From Lachnospiraceae bacterium (GTDB lineage: Bacteria; Bacillota; Clostridia; Lachnospirales; Lachnospiraceae), in NCBI GenBank assembly GCA_024699355.1, contig JAILPR010000009.1, forward strand, positions 1-37,873: a stretch of DNA of 37,873 nt, in the 5' to 3' direction. A program made the position numbers and the translations under genes. Below, in pieces: positions 1 to 9,708 of this stretch. The notes under the pieces are model-generated. The model ran no database searches and was not told the DNA's origin. It saw only the letters and a program-made list of their open reading frames with translations. How positions within the stretch are numbered: position 1 is the first letter of the stretch; each line of letters starts with the position of its first letter.

Positions 1-1501
1 CTGTAACGATTGTTCCTTCCATGCCTTCGGATAAGGTATCGGTCAGTGCTTCTGCAGTTGCCATCGCTTTAATGTCGCTCTTTGTAAGAAGCGTGTCATA
101 ACCGGTAAATTCCGTGGTCACCGCATCTCCGAGCGCATCAAACAGTGCGCCTGCACCAACGGAAAGTTTTGCAGAGAAATTCTGATTATCTCTGGCCTTC
201 TGTTTCTGCTCTTCCATCGCCTGATAGAAGCCATCTTCATCTACCGCAAGCGCTTCTTCCTGTGCCATCTCCACGGTCAACTCCAGCGGGAAACCAAACG
301 TATCGTACAGATAGAATGCGGTCTTGCCGTCGATCTCTTTTTTCTGTGCATCCTTAACAGTGCCAAGGATCTTCTGCAGCTCCTTCATGCCATTCTCAAG
401 GGTGCTCTCGAAACGCTCGATCTCCTTCTTTAACTCCTGCAGGATGAACTCACGGTTCTTGATCAGCAGCGGATAACTGTCATTATAAACTTCATCGATA
501 TAGATCTGTGCAACAGACAGCAGATTCTCCTTGGAAAGGCCGAGAATCCTGCCGTGTCTTACCGCACGACGGATCAGTCTGCGCAGAATATAGCCTGCAC
601 CGGTATTGGACGGAAGCAGCTTTGCTTCATCACCGATCAGCATCACGGAAGTACGTACGTGATCCGCAATGATACGCATGGATTTGGTCTTTGCCGTATC
701 CTCGCCGTACTTTTCACCGGAACATTTCTCAATGCGAGCGATCGCAGAAGTAAACAGATCGGTCTGGTAAACATCCTTGGTGCCGTTTAAAAACGCCAGA
801 ATACGCTCCAAGCCCCAACCGGTGTCCACATTCTTCTGCTTTAACGGAGTCAGCTTGCCGTCATGATGCTTCTCATACTGCATAAATACATCATTTCCAA
901 GCTCGGTATACTTGCCGCAGTCACATCCCGGGCCGCAGTTCGGACCGCAATCCGGAACATCTGCGATATAGAACATCTCGGAGTCCGGACCACAGGGACC
1001 GTACTCAAGCCCCCACCAGTTATCTTCTGCAGGCAGGAAATAAACATGTTCCTTCTTAAAGCCGGAATCGATTCTGCACTGTGCACCCTCTTCATCGCGT
1101 GGTGCATTTTCATCGCCTTCAAAAACCGTTGCAGCCAGGTGATCCGCATCAAAGCCGAAAACCTGTGTCAGCAGCTCAAAGCTCCACTGGCAACGCTCTT
1201 TCTTAAAGTAATCTCCAAGACTCCAACTACCCATCATCTCAAAGAAGGTCACATGGCTCTTATCGCCGACAGAATCAATATCATTGGTACGAACACAGCC
1301 CTGTACATTGCAAAGTCTGGTGCCGAGAGGATGCTTTTGACCAAGCAGATACGGCATCAGAGGCTGCATGCCGGCGACATTGAACAATACACCTGTCGAA
1401 CCGTCGGATACGAGGGAAACCGCTCCGACATCCACATGTCCTCTCTCTTTATAAAATTCAACCCAAGCATTTCTCAGCTCTTTGGATGTAAACTGCTTCA
1501 T
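1..1501 (-). CDS. alaS: Alanine--tRNA ligase, 3'-truncated by window edge
   Basis: Minus-strand reading from ATG at 1501 gives MKQFTSKELRNAWVEFYKERGHVDVGAVSLVSDGSTGVLFNVAGMQPLMPYLLGQKHPLG...RTNDIDSVGDKSHVTFFEMMGSWSLGDYFKKE..., class II AlaRS catalytic motifs; open through base 1. Not in the ORF track because the stop lies outside the window. Confidence 0.93.
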   Translation of the reverse strand, partial: MKQFTSKELRNAWVEFYKERGHVDVGAVSLVSDGSTGVLFNVAGMQPLMPYLLGQKHPLGTRLCNVQGCVRTNDIDSVGDKSHVTFFEMMGSWSLGDYFKKERCQWSFELLTQVFGFDADHLAATVFEGDENAPRDEEGAQCRIDSGFKKEHVYFLPAEDNWWGLEYGPCGPDSEMFYIADVPDCGPNCGPGCDCGKYTELGNDVFMQYEKHHDGKLTPLKQKNVDTGWGLERILAFLNGTKDVYQTDLFTSAIARIEKCSGEKYGEDTAKTKSMRIIADHVRTSVMLIGDEAKLLPSNTGAGYILRRLIRRAVRHGRILGLSKENLLSVAQIYIDEVYNDSYPLLIKNREFILQELKKEIERFESTLENGMKELQKILGTVKDAQKKEIDGKTAFYLYDTFGFPLELTVEMAQEEALAVDEDGFYQAMEEQKQKARDNQNFSAKLSVGAGALFDALGDAVTTEFTGYDTLLTKSDIKAMATAEALTDTLSEGMEGTIVT

Positions 1502-1560
1502 ATATTCTTAACCTCATTTCATGACGAAATTCAATGACTTAAAACCGCTCTCCGATCGGA

Positions 1561-2949
1561 TCAGAAGGTAAACTTGTCTGCGAAGAATGCATCCAGTTCA
1601 TCGATTGCAACTCGTTCCTGCTCCATGGAATCACGGAAACGAACCGTTACTTTGTGATCCTCTTCGGAATCAAAGTCATAGGTGATGCAGAACGGTGTAC
1701 CGATCTCATCCTGACGACGATATCTCTTACCGATCGCGCCTCTGTCATCAAACTCACAATTATACTTCCTGGACAGGTCTGCAAAAATCTTCTCCGCAGG
1801 CTCATTCAGCTTCTTGGACAGCGGAAGAACACCGATCTTAACAGGTGCCAGTGCCGGATGGAAATGCAGCACAGTACGTACATCTCCGCCTTCCAGTTCC
1901 TCTTCGTCATAAGCAGCACAAAGGAATGCCAGGGTAACACGGTCAGCACCCAGTGACGGCTCGATGACATACGGCAGATAACGCTCATTCTTCTGATCGT
2001 CAAAGTAGGTCAGATCTTCGCCGGAAGTCTCCGCATGACGGGAAAGATCGTAATCGGTACGATCTGCAATCCCCCACAGCTCACCCCAGCCAAACGGGAA
2101 CAGATACTCAATATCGGTCGTCCCCTTCGAATAGAAGGAAAGTTCTTCTTTCGCATGGTCGCGGAGACGCATCTCGCTCTCCTTCATGCCAAGGCTTAAC
2201 AGCCAGTCACGGCAGAAGCCTCTCCAGTACTGGAACCATTCCATATCGGTACCCGGCTCGCAGAAGAACTCCAGCTCCATCTGCTCGAACTCTCTGGTAC
2301 GGAAGGTAAAGTTACCCGGTGTGATCTCGTTACGGAAACTCTTACCTACCTGACCGATACCAAACGGGATCTTCTTACGGGAAGTTCTCTGTACATTCTT
2401 AAAGTTAACAAAAATACCCTGTGCGGTTTCCGGACGCAGATATACCGTATTCTTGGCATCTTCCGTAACGCCCTGGAAGGTCTTGAACATCAGGTTGAAC
2501 TGTCTGATATCCGTAAAATTATGCTTCCCGCAGGAAGGACACGGTACATTGTTCTTCTCGATAAAGTCCTTCATCTCTTCCTGAGAGAATGCATCGACCG
2601 GCTTCTCTAAAGTGATATCATGTTCTGCGGCAAAATCCTCGATGATCTTATCCGCACGGAAACGTTCTTTACACTCTTTACAATCCATCAGCGGATCGGA
2701 AAAGCCGCCCAAATGACCGGAAGCCACCCAGGTCTGCGGATTCATCAGGATCGCACAGTCCACGCCGACATTATAAGGATTCTCCTGAATAAATTTCTGC
2801 CACCAGGCTCTCTTCACATTGTTCTTCAGTTCCACACCGAGATTACCGTAATCCCAGGTATTGGCAAGTCCGCCGTAGATCTCACTGCCCGGATATACAA
2901 ATCCTCTGTTCTTGGCCAGCGCCACAATTTTGTCGAGTGTTTTTTCCAT
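1561..2949 (-). CDS. glyS: Glycyl-tRNA synthetase, dimeric (eukaryal/archaeal-like) type
   Basis: 462 aa; [50 protein letters not shown]..., GlyRS class II motifs; RBS GGAGGAAG upstream. Confidence 0.96.
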   Translation of the reverse strand: MEKTLDKIVALAKNRGFVYPGSEIYGGLANTWDYGNLGVELKNNVKRAWWQKFIQENPYNVGVDCAILMNPQTWVASGHLGGFSDPLMDCKECKERFRADKIIEDFAAEHDITLEKPVDAFSQEEMKDFIEKNNVPCPSCGKHNFTDIRQFNLMFKTFQGVTEDAKNTVYLRPETAQGIFVNFKNVQRTSRKKIPFGIGQVGKSFRNEITPGNFTFRTREFEQMELEFFCEPGTDMEWFQYWRGFCRDWLLSLGMKESEMRLRDHAKEELSFYSKGTTDIEYLFPFGWGELWGIADRTDYDLSRHAETSGEDLTYFDDQKNERYLPYVIEPSLGADRVTLAFLCAAYDEEELEGGDVRTVLHFHPALAPVKIGVLPLSKKLNEPAEKIFADLSRKYNCEFDDRGAIGKRYRRQDEIGTPFCITYDFDSEEDHKVTVRFRDSMEQERVAIDELDAFFADKFTF

Positions 2950-3031
2950 AATCTTCCTCCGCTTTGACTTTTCTGATCAGATCTCCGATCTGATAAAACT
3001 CTGTTTGATTGAAATCAAATAAAAAACGAGC

Positions 3032-3661
3032 TTACTTCTGGATCACGCAAACAGTCGTTCCGCCGCCACTGCCGATCACGGCATTTTTACCGGATACCGT
3101 CACGCCGTCCGTGTAATAAGCGATCTTCTTTGGCAGGATCACCGTAACACTTTGCCCGTTATTCATGGCATTATCATATAAAAAGACCGTGCTCTCCCCC
3201 ATGGAAAGCACTGCATCTCCGGTGAATGTCTCATCCGAGTCAACCTTTGCAAACGATAGGCTGCTCACATCAATGCCTGCTGAATAGGCATCTTCTACGG
3301 TTCCGTAAAAGCAAACCGCCGGTGTTTCCACCGCAGCGTTGTTAAAGTTGGAAAATGTCGCAACATCTTCATACGTCATCACCACTTTTACCCCGCTCTC
3401 GCCTTCGCTTTCAACGCTCTCCAGTGTGATCTCCGCGCCCGGATTCGACTGCGCAAAAGCATCGATCTGTGACCGGATCATCGCTTCAAGATCCGTCAGA
3501 GACGATCCCTGCGTATCAAACGCTTCGACGATCGTGTGTGTCACTTCGCCGTTCTTATGTACTTCGATCGTCGTCGAATCGATCTTGCTGCCGCATCCGC
3601 TCATCAGCATCAGCATGGCAGAAAGGATCAGTGCGACTGTCAGTTTATGTTTCATGTTCAT
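3032..3661 (-). CDS. Putative lipoprotein of unknown function
   Basis: Internal start MNMKHKLTVALILSAMLMLMSGCGSK gives a signal peptide with lipobox (LMSGC); ORF track extends to 3694. Confidence 0.75.
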   Translation of the reverse strand: MNMKHKLTVALILSAMLMLMSGCGSKIDSTTIEVHKNGEVTHTIVEAFDTQGSSLTDLEAMIRSQIDAFAQSNPGAEITLESVESEGESGVKVVMTYEDVATFSNFNNAAVETPAVCFYGTVEDAYSAGIDVSSLSFAKVDSDETFTGDAVLSMGESTVFLYDNAMNNGQSVTVILPKKIAYYTDGVTVSGKNAVIGSGGGTTVCVIQK

Positions 3662-3737
3662 CCCCGTAATTCTTCCTGCAAAGCACTTTCGCACTTAACG
3701 TCATGATAAATCAGAACAACTATTGATTATATCTGAC

Positions 3738-4403
3738 TTATTTTTGATTTTCAACTGCGAAATCATCGAGAAAAGCCAGACTTTTAAATTGGTGATGCAC
3801 GATCTTTTTCAAGTCCGCACAGGCCACATCGATCAGCTCCGAAAGGGCCTCTTTCTCCAGACGGAATTTAAAGGCGTCTTTGGCCTGACACCCCTGTAAA
3901 AATTGTACGGCAGCCATTGTCGCATCGCTTACCCGCATCACATTCGGGACGCCCGGGAACTCTCCGCTGACGATCATCGCCTTGCACTCATACACCGCGC
4001 GGATAAACGCGGTATCCGGATCCTTTGCGGTCAGCTGTTGCAGCGCACGGAATAACAGCACCATAAACTCGTACTCGTCATTGTTCTCCCGTGTGTAATA
4101 ATCCGCCAGTTCCAAAAAATACATGCCGAGGCAGGCCAGCTGCGGATCGCGGTGAAGCGATGCGAAGTAATCGAGCACCTCGATATCCGCAATGGTATAG
4201 GAAGATCTGCCTTCATAAAGCATGAAACGTCCAAAGACAAACAGGTCCGATGCCGCCATCAGGCGATTGTTCTGCTTTCTTGCGCCACGCACGAACCCGC
4301 TGATCTTGCCCCTCTCTTTGGTCAGGACCGTCAGCACCTTATCATATTCACCTACCGGCATGGTCTTTAAGACGATCCCGGTCACCTGTGCTGCATCCCG
4401 CAT
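3738..4403 (-). CDS. recO: DNA repair protein RecO
   Basis: 221 aa; VTGIVLKTMPVGEYDKVLTVLTKERGKISGFVRGARKQNNRL...; adjacent to era. Confidence 0.94.
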   Translation of the reverse strand: MRDAAQVTGIVLKTMPVGEYDKVLTVLTKERGKISGFVRGARKQNNRLMAASDLFVFGRFMLYEGRSSYTIADIEVLDYFASLHRDPQLACLGMYFLELADYYTRENNDEYEFMVLLFRALQQLTAKDPDTAFIRAVYECKAMIVSGEFPGVPNVMRVSDATMAAVQFLQGCQAKDAFKFRLEKEALSELIDVACADLKKIVHHQFKSLAFLDDFAVENQK

Positions 4404-4415
4404 GCCTTCTCCACC

Positions 4416-5318
4416 TTAAATGTCCTTTGGATTATAGCCAAAGTTACGCATCCAGAGTTCTTCGTCTCTCCAGTCCTTGCGCACCTTGACAAAGAGTTGC
4501 AGATTCACTCTGCTCTCCAGTAATTCCTCGATATCTTTGCGCGCCATGCTGCCGATCTTTTTGAGCATCGACCCCTGCTTTCCGATGATGATGCCCTTAT
4601 GCGAATCCCTCTCGCAAACGATCGAGGCTTCAATGTCACAAAGATTTTTACGGTACTTCATTGATTCGATCACCACCGCAATACCGTGCGGCACCTCATC
4701 CTTTAAGCAGATCAGTGCCTTCTCACGGATCAGCTCCGCAACGATCTGTCGCTCCGGCTGATTGGTGACGGTATCCTCATCGTAAAACGGATCGCCATAT
4801 GGCAGATACTGTGCGATCGTCCGGATCAGTTCATCGGTGTTCTTGCCATTTCTGGCTGAGACCGGCACGATCTCTGCAAACTCATACTCTTTGCTGTAAG
4901 CTTCGATAGCCTGCGCCAGTTTTTCTTCTTCCACCGTATCGATCTTATTGATGACCAGGATCACCGGAAGCTTTGTCTTTCTCAGATCCTCCAGGATCAG
5001 CTGCTCTCCGGCGCCGATAAATGTCGTCGGCTCCACCAGCCATAAGATGACATCCACTTCATCGATCGAACGCTCCGCCACCTTCACCATATAATCGCCA
5101 AGCTTATTCTTGGCTTTATGGATTCCGGGCGTATCCAGAAACACGATCTGACAATCATCATCCGTATATACGGTCTGGATCTTATTTCTGGTCGTCTGCG
5201 GCTTGTTCGACGTGATCGCGATCTTCATGCCGATCAGATGATTCATCAGGGTACTCTTGCCCACGTTCGGTCTCCCGAGCAGCGTCACGAATCCCGCTTT
5301 GTATTGTTCGTTTGCCAT
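4416..5318 (-). CDS. era: GTPase Era
   Basis: 300 aa; G1 GRPNVGKST, DTPG, NKID motifs and C-terminal KH domain (GIIIGKQGSMLKKIG). Confidence 0.97.
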   Translation of the reverse strand: MANEQYKAGFVTLLGRPNVGKSTLMNHLIGMKIAITSNKPQTTRNKIQTVYTDDDCQIVFLDTPGIHKAKNKLGDYMVKVAERSIDEVDVILWLVEPTTFIGAGEQLILEDLRKTKLPVILVINKIDTVEEEKLAQAIEAYSKEYEFAEIVPVSARNGKNTDELIRTIAQYLPYGDPFYDEDTVTNQPERQIVAELIREKALICLKDEVPHGIAVVIESMKYRKNLCDIEASIVCERDSHKGIIIGKQGSMLKKIGSMARKDIEELLESRVNLQLFVKVRKDWRDEELWMRNFGYNPKDI

Positions 5319-6279
5319 TTACTTTCTCCGCTTTCTGTTGCCGTTTGCGCGCCTTGCGCTTTTTCAGTCCGGAAATGATCATGATCACCGCCCAAAGGAT
5401 CAGTGCAAAAACAATAAGTCCCGGCAGATGTGTCACGATCCAGACAAAGACATCCACGAGCCAGTCGCGAACATCCTTTAGATTCTCGCTAAAGCCGGTT
5501 GCGATCCGCTCGCCGACGGTCTTCGGCTCTTTGGCGGTATACGTCTCGACCTGTTCCAGGGTCAGATAAACCGTGCTGTAATCGATCTGATTATCATAGC
5601 TGCGCAGCTGCGATTCCATGCTCTCGAGCTGATATCTGACGTCTGCCAGCTTATCTTCCACGGTGATCATATCCTCCACCGTTTCCGACAGTTCCAACAG
5701 TTCCAGCAGACGCTCTTCCTCAGCCAGCAGCACTTTTTTATGGCTTTCCAGATCCACATATGTTAATGTGACATCTTCCACCGATTTGGACTGATAGGTG
5801 ATGTTACTCTCTTCCGTCACGCTCGAGAGGAACGCATCCAGCTGCTCTGACGGGATCCGCACCGTCAGTGATGCTCTTGACGGAGTCGATGCCTGCTCGT
5901 AGTCCATGATGTCATAATTAAAATGCGTATCCTGATTGATGTCGCTGTTGGAAATATAGCCTCCAAGTGCTTTGACCTGCGCTTCCACTTGTGCAAGAAG
6001 CGTCGTCAGATCCTCGGATTCCGCCGTGATCCACATCGTGGTGATCAGCTTGCGATCCTGATCCTGCACCTGCAGATCTTCGCCGTTTACCGCTTCCTCC
6101 ATCACAGCTTCATCATACGTTGTCGCACTGTTAACGGTAGCCAGCTCCGTGCCATAGGACTGCGCCGATGAGGCTTCCTTCATCTCCGAAGAAGCACCGC
6201 TTGATCCGCATCCCCCAAGGATCATCGAAAGCAGCAGTGCCCCGATCAATACGTTTCCCCTAAGTCGTTTCTCTTTCAT
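5182..6279 (-). CDS. DUF4349-type membrane-anchored lipoprotein
   Basis: 365 aa; lipobox LGGCGSS; coiled-coil region (SHKKVLLAEEERLLELLELSETVEDMITVEDKLADVRYQLESMESQLRSYDNQIDYSTVYLTLEQVE) and C-terminal TM typical of DUF4349; C-terminus overlaps era. Confidence 0.82.
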   Translation of the reverse strand: MKEKRLRGNVLIGALLLSMILGGCGSSGASSEMKEASSAQSYGTELATVNSATTYDEAVMEEAVNGEDLQVQDQDRKLITTMWITAESEDLTTLLAQVEAQVKALGGYISNSDINQDTHFNYDIMDYEQASTPSRASLTVRIPSEQLDAFLSSVTEESNITYQSKSVEDVTLTYVDLESHKKVLLAEEERLLELLELSETVEDMITVEDKLADVRYQLESMESQLRSYDNQIDYSTVYLTLEQVETYTAKEPKTVGERIATGFSENLKDVRDWLVDVFVWIVTHLPGLIVFALILWAVIMIISGLKKRKARKRQQKAEKVNGKRTIQSGIRDAARETERGQEYPDESSDRHEDRDHVEQAADDQK

Positions 6280-6290
6280 AGGATCCCCCC

Positions 6291-9239
6291 TTATGATTCT
6301 CCGAATAAGGATTCGATGTGCATAAACTCATCTTTCGCATGATGGATCTTATCTTCTCCGCCGAGCGTACAAAGATTATTACAATCAACCATCGCCCGAA
6401 CCGCTTTTCCAAGTCTGCGGATATCCGCCCCGGAAACATGCAGCAGTTCATCACGCTCTTTTTGCAGACGCTCGTGAGAGATCTCACTCATATACGCATC
6501 CAGCGAGTACGCACCTCTGCTCTTTGGCGTTTTCGGTGCATCCAGATCACCGATCGCGCCGATCATATACTGTGTCAGTTTCTCTTCATGCTCTTTGCTC
6601 TCTTCGAAGCCTTCCAGGAAGTCCGCAACCTTACGGTAGACCTCCATCGTCCGCTTGCAGTGCGGATCTCTGTAAGAAACAAAGAAGCCGGAACCGTTGC
6701 GGTTAAAGTTACACATGCAGCCATACGCCCCGCCCAGCACGCGGATATTGGTCCAGAGATAGTCATAACTGAGCATTACCTTCAGCACCTTAAAGGCACC
6801 GCTATATGGTACGCCGCTCTTTCGATAATCACCGGCAATCGCTACATACTGCACCTGAGAAGCCGACGTAAATGCTTCGTTTTTCTGTGATGTCTGCGGA
6901 TGGAACTTCTCAGTTCCCGCTGCACAAGCTCCGATATACAGTTTTTCTTTAAATGAAGCGATCTGCGCACGGACCTTATCAAAGCCCGCTTCCTCCGCAG
7001 TTACATCCACGATCAGATGTTCCGGACGAAGCACGATGCGGGAGAGTTCCTGTAATTTTTCGATCAACTCTTCTTTCTTTGCATCAAAATTCTTCGTCAG
7101 ATCTTCGATAAACCGAAATCCGCTGATCCCGTTTAACAGCTCGCTTGCCGCAGAAGATTCGAACTGATAGCTCATCGCACGCTGCAGTGCAAAGCTGTTT
7201 CCGGCGGATAACAACTCGCCCTGTGCCTTGCTGACCAACTCCTCCAGCAGTTCCTTTAAACGTTTCTCATCACTCCAGTCGGTGTGCAGCAGCATCTCTT
7301 CCCCGAGTTCAAAGACATCGCCCACCTGCGAATCAAGCGCACTTGCCCGCAGGTCAAAGGTAAAGAGATACTCCTCAGGGCGCTCCACTTTGGTAAAACC
7401 GCTCATCGCTGTGGAGATTCCGCCGCTTCGTCTGTTGCATTCATTAAACAGATCTGCATACGAATAGTGCTCGGTATTCATCAGCCCCATAAAATTCCGG
7501 AAGATATTTAAATACCGGAAATATTCCTCAGGCACATGGTCACAGTCAAACATCAGGCGCACATAGACGATCCCGTTGGTCACCACCGGATGATACAGGA
7601 CCTTGATCCCTGCTTCGGTAAATTCCTCCGTCACCGGCGTATCCGCCTCTTTCTTCATATCCGCTCTGGTTAAATGCGGCAGCATCGCCAGCACTTCCGG
7701 TGTATCTTCCGCTTCCTGATATGCCTTTAACTCCCGCGTCTCTCGAACGATCCGCTCGATCTCCTCTTTGGAAAGAGACGCTTTGTAGGCTGACAGCTGC
7801 TCTTCCAGCGCTTTTTCCTTCTTTCCGGTCAGCCCCTTTTCCGGTACCAGTACGACATAGCTGCCGGAAGCATTCTCTAAGAGGTAGGTTTTGATCAGCT
7901 GTTCAAAATATCCGTTCGGAACGCTTTGTTTTAACTTTTCAAATGTTGCCAGAGCCTCGATGTGCATGAACGGCTGCATCTCATCATAGAGCCAGGAGTC
8001 AAACATCTGAAGGCCCATCATCAGGCCCTTCGGATAAGAACCATAGTCGCCTTCGCGGTATTTGAATTCATAGTAATTCAGTGCTGCATACAGTGCATTT
8101 TGATCCAGGCCTTCCGTGGCAAGTTTCGTCAGCACCTCGGTGTAGATTTTCTCAAACTCGTCTTTCTGCGAAAGGTTGGCATTCTTGGCGATCACGCTGA
8201 AATACGGCTGCATGATCCCGCCTTCGTAAACACTGTACACATCTTTGCCGATGCCGGCATCGATCAGCGCCTGCTTAAGCGGTGCGCCCGGTGCCGAACA
8301 GATGCAGTAATCAAGCACCTGGAATGCCAGATACAGATCCCGGTCCAGGCTGGTCGCGATGGTTTTATTGATCGCAAGATAGGTATTGTCCTGCTCTTCT
8401 TCCTGATCGGAGATCGGATAGCTGACCTGTACCTGAGATAAGCGCTCAAACGGTTTTTGCAGTTTTAACGTCGAATCGATCGGCTGCGCGTCAAATTTCG
8501 AAAGGTACTCACGGTCAATGAATTCAAGCTGCTCCGCAAAGTCCATATCTCCGTAGAGATAAATGTAACTGTTGGACGGATGATAATACCGTTTGTGGAA
8601 CTCAAGAAACTTCTCATAGGTCAGCGACGGGATCACCTCCGGATCGCCGCCGGATTCAAATCCATAAGAGGTATCCGGATACAGGGAATTCAGGACATAG
8701 CGCTCCAGTACATCATCCGGCGAGGAAAATGCTCCTTTCATCTCGCTGTACACAACGCCGTTCAGCGTCAGAGGCGCATCCGCATCCTCCATCTCATAGT
8801 GCCAGCCTTCCTGACGGAAGATTTTTTCCTCCCGATAAATGTTCGGATAGAACACCGCATCCAGATAAACATGCATCAGATTGCGGAAATCCCGATCATT
8901 GCAACTGGCCACCGGATAAACGGTTTTGTCCGGATAGGTCATTGCATTCAAAAACGTATTTAAGGACCCCTTCGCCAATTCCACGAACGGATCCTTCAAC
9001 GGAAACTTCTCAGAGCCGCATAACACGCTGTGCTCCACGATATGGGCCGACCCGCAGCTGTCTACCGGCGGTGTCCGAAACCCGATATAAAATACCTTGT
9101 TTTCATCGTCATTCTGAAGCAGCGCAACTCTCGCACCGGTCTTTTTATGACGCAACAGCATCCCCACCGAATGCAGATCATCGATCTGCTGTTTTTGCAG
9201 TACTTCGTATGCTGCAACTTCCTCCACAGTTCTCATCAA
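6291..9239 (-). CDS. M16C (presequence-protease-like) insulinase-family metallopeptidase
   Basis: 982 aa; inverted zinc motif HIVEH followed by SVLCGSEKFPLKDPF; M16C-associated architecture. Confidence 0.93.
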   Translation of the reverse strand: MMRTVEEVAAYEVLQKQQIDDLHSVGMLLRHKKTGARVALLQNDDENKVFYIGFRTPPVDSCGSAHIVEHSVLCGSEKFPLKDPFVELAKGSLNTFLNAMTYPDKTVYPVASCNDRDFRNLMHVYLDAVFYPNIYREEKIFRQEGWHYEMEDADAPLTLNGVVYSEMKGAFSSPDDVLERYVLNSLYPDTSYGFESGGDPEVIPSLTYEKFLEFHKRYYHPSNSYIYLYGDMDFAEQLEFIDREYLSKFDAQPIDSTLKLQKPFERLSQVQVSYPISDQEEEQDNTYLAINKTIATSLDRDLYLAFQVLDYCICSAPGAPLKQALIDAGIGKDVYSVYEGGIMQPYFSVIAKNANLSQKDEFEKIYTEVLTKLATEGLDQNALYAALNYYEFKYREGDYGSYPKGLMMGLQMFDSWLYDEMQPFMHIEALATFEKLKQSVPNGYFEQLIKTYLLENASGSYVVLVPEKGLTGKKEKALEEQLSAYKASLSKEEIERIVRETRELKAYQEAEDTPEVLAMLPHLTRADMKKEADTPVTEEFTEAGIKVLYHPVVTNGIVYVRLMFDCDHVPEEYFRYLNIFRNFMGLMNTEHYSYADLFNECNRRSGGISTAMSGFTKVERPEEYLFTFDLRASALDSQVGDVFELGEEMLLHTDWSDEKRLKELLEELVSKAQGELLSAGNSFALQRAMSYQFESSAASELLNGISGFRFIEDLTKNFDAKKEELIEKLQELSRIVLRPEHLIVDVTAEEAGFDKVRAQIASFKEKLYIGACAAGTEKFHPQTSQKNEAFTSASQVQYVAIAGDYRKSGVPYSGAFKVLKVMLSYDYLWTNIRVLGGAYGCMCNFNRNGSGFFVSYRDPHCKRTMEVYRKVADFLEGFEESKEHEEKLTQYMIGAIGDLDAPKTPKSRGAYSLDAYMSEISHERLQKERDELLHVSGADIRRLGKAVRAMVDCNNLCTLGGEDKIHHAKDEFMHIESLFGES

Positions 9240-9282
9240 AAATCGTTCCTCACTTTACTGTCTGTGCATTTTCCTGCCTGTA

Positions 9283-9708
9283 TTATAAGGCAAAACCAAG
9301 CAATGCCAGCTTGGATAAAATAATTTCCTGAACCACGATCCCCCGCTGCTTTTTCTCTTCCAGCGGAATTGCCGCGAAATCACGCAGTTTATCGATCCGT
9401 TCCTCGTAGATCTGCTCTTCTTTGCCGAACAGATGCTTTTTGGTGACCAGTTCGCTGTATTTGACTTTCGTGCGTAGCTGCTCATAGGTCTTGTAGGTGA
9501 AAGACTGCGGATCCATATAATAAAAATCGCTCTCGAGCGTGGTCTCTTTTTCCGTCTCTTTCATCAGATAGGCCATGACGATGCTGCGGAACTTAAAGTT
9601 CAGATCATCGTTCTCAATGATCTCATCATACGTAAACTTCGCCCCGATATAAACATTCTGCACATCCTGCAGCATGTATTTGTAATTACTGTACACCGTC
9701 GACTTCAT
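9283..9708 (-). CDS. Conserved hypothetical protein
   Basis: ORF 9283..9741; internal start MKSTVYSNYKYMLQD at 9708 is most compact, giving a 23-bp overlap with the upstream gene. Confidence 0.65.
   Translation of the reverse strand: MKSTVYSNYKYMLQDVQNVYIGAKFTYDEIIENDDLNFKFRSIVMAYLMKETEKETTLESDFYYMDPQSFTYKTYEQLRTKVKYSELVTKKHLFGKEEQIYEERIDKLRDFAAIPLEEKKQRGIVVQEIILSKLALLGFAL

Noticed and set aside
863-1537. 224-aa plus-strand ORF antisense to alaS
   Set aside because: Overlaps a clear alaS reading frame; no recognisable domain; typical shadow ORF.
3004-3019. TTTGAT-TGAA-ATCAAA palindrome near the lipoprotein gene end
   Set aside because: Lacks the downstream T-run in the relevant orientation; weak AT-rich stem.
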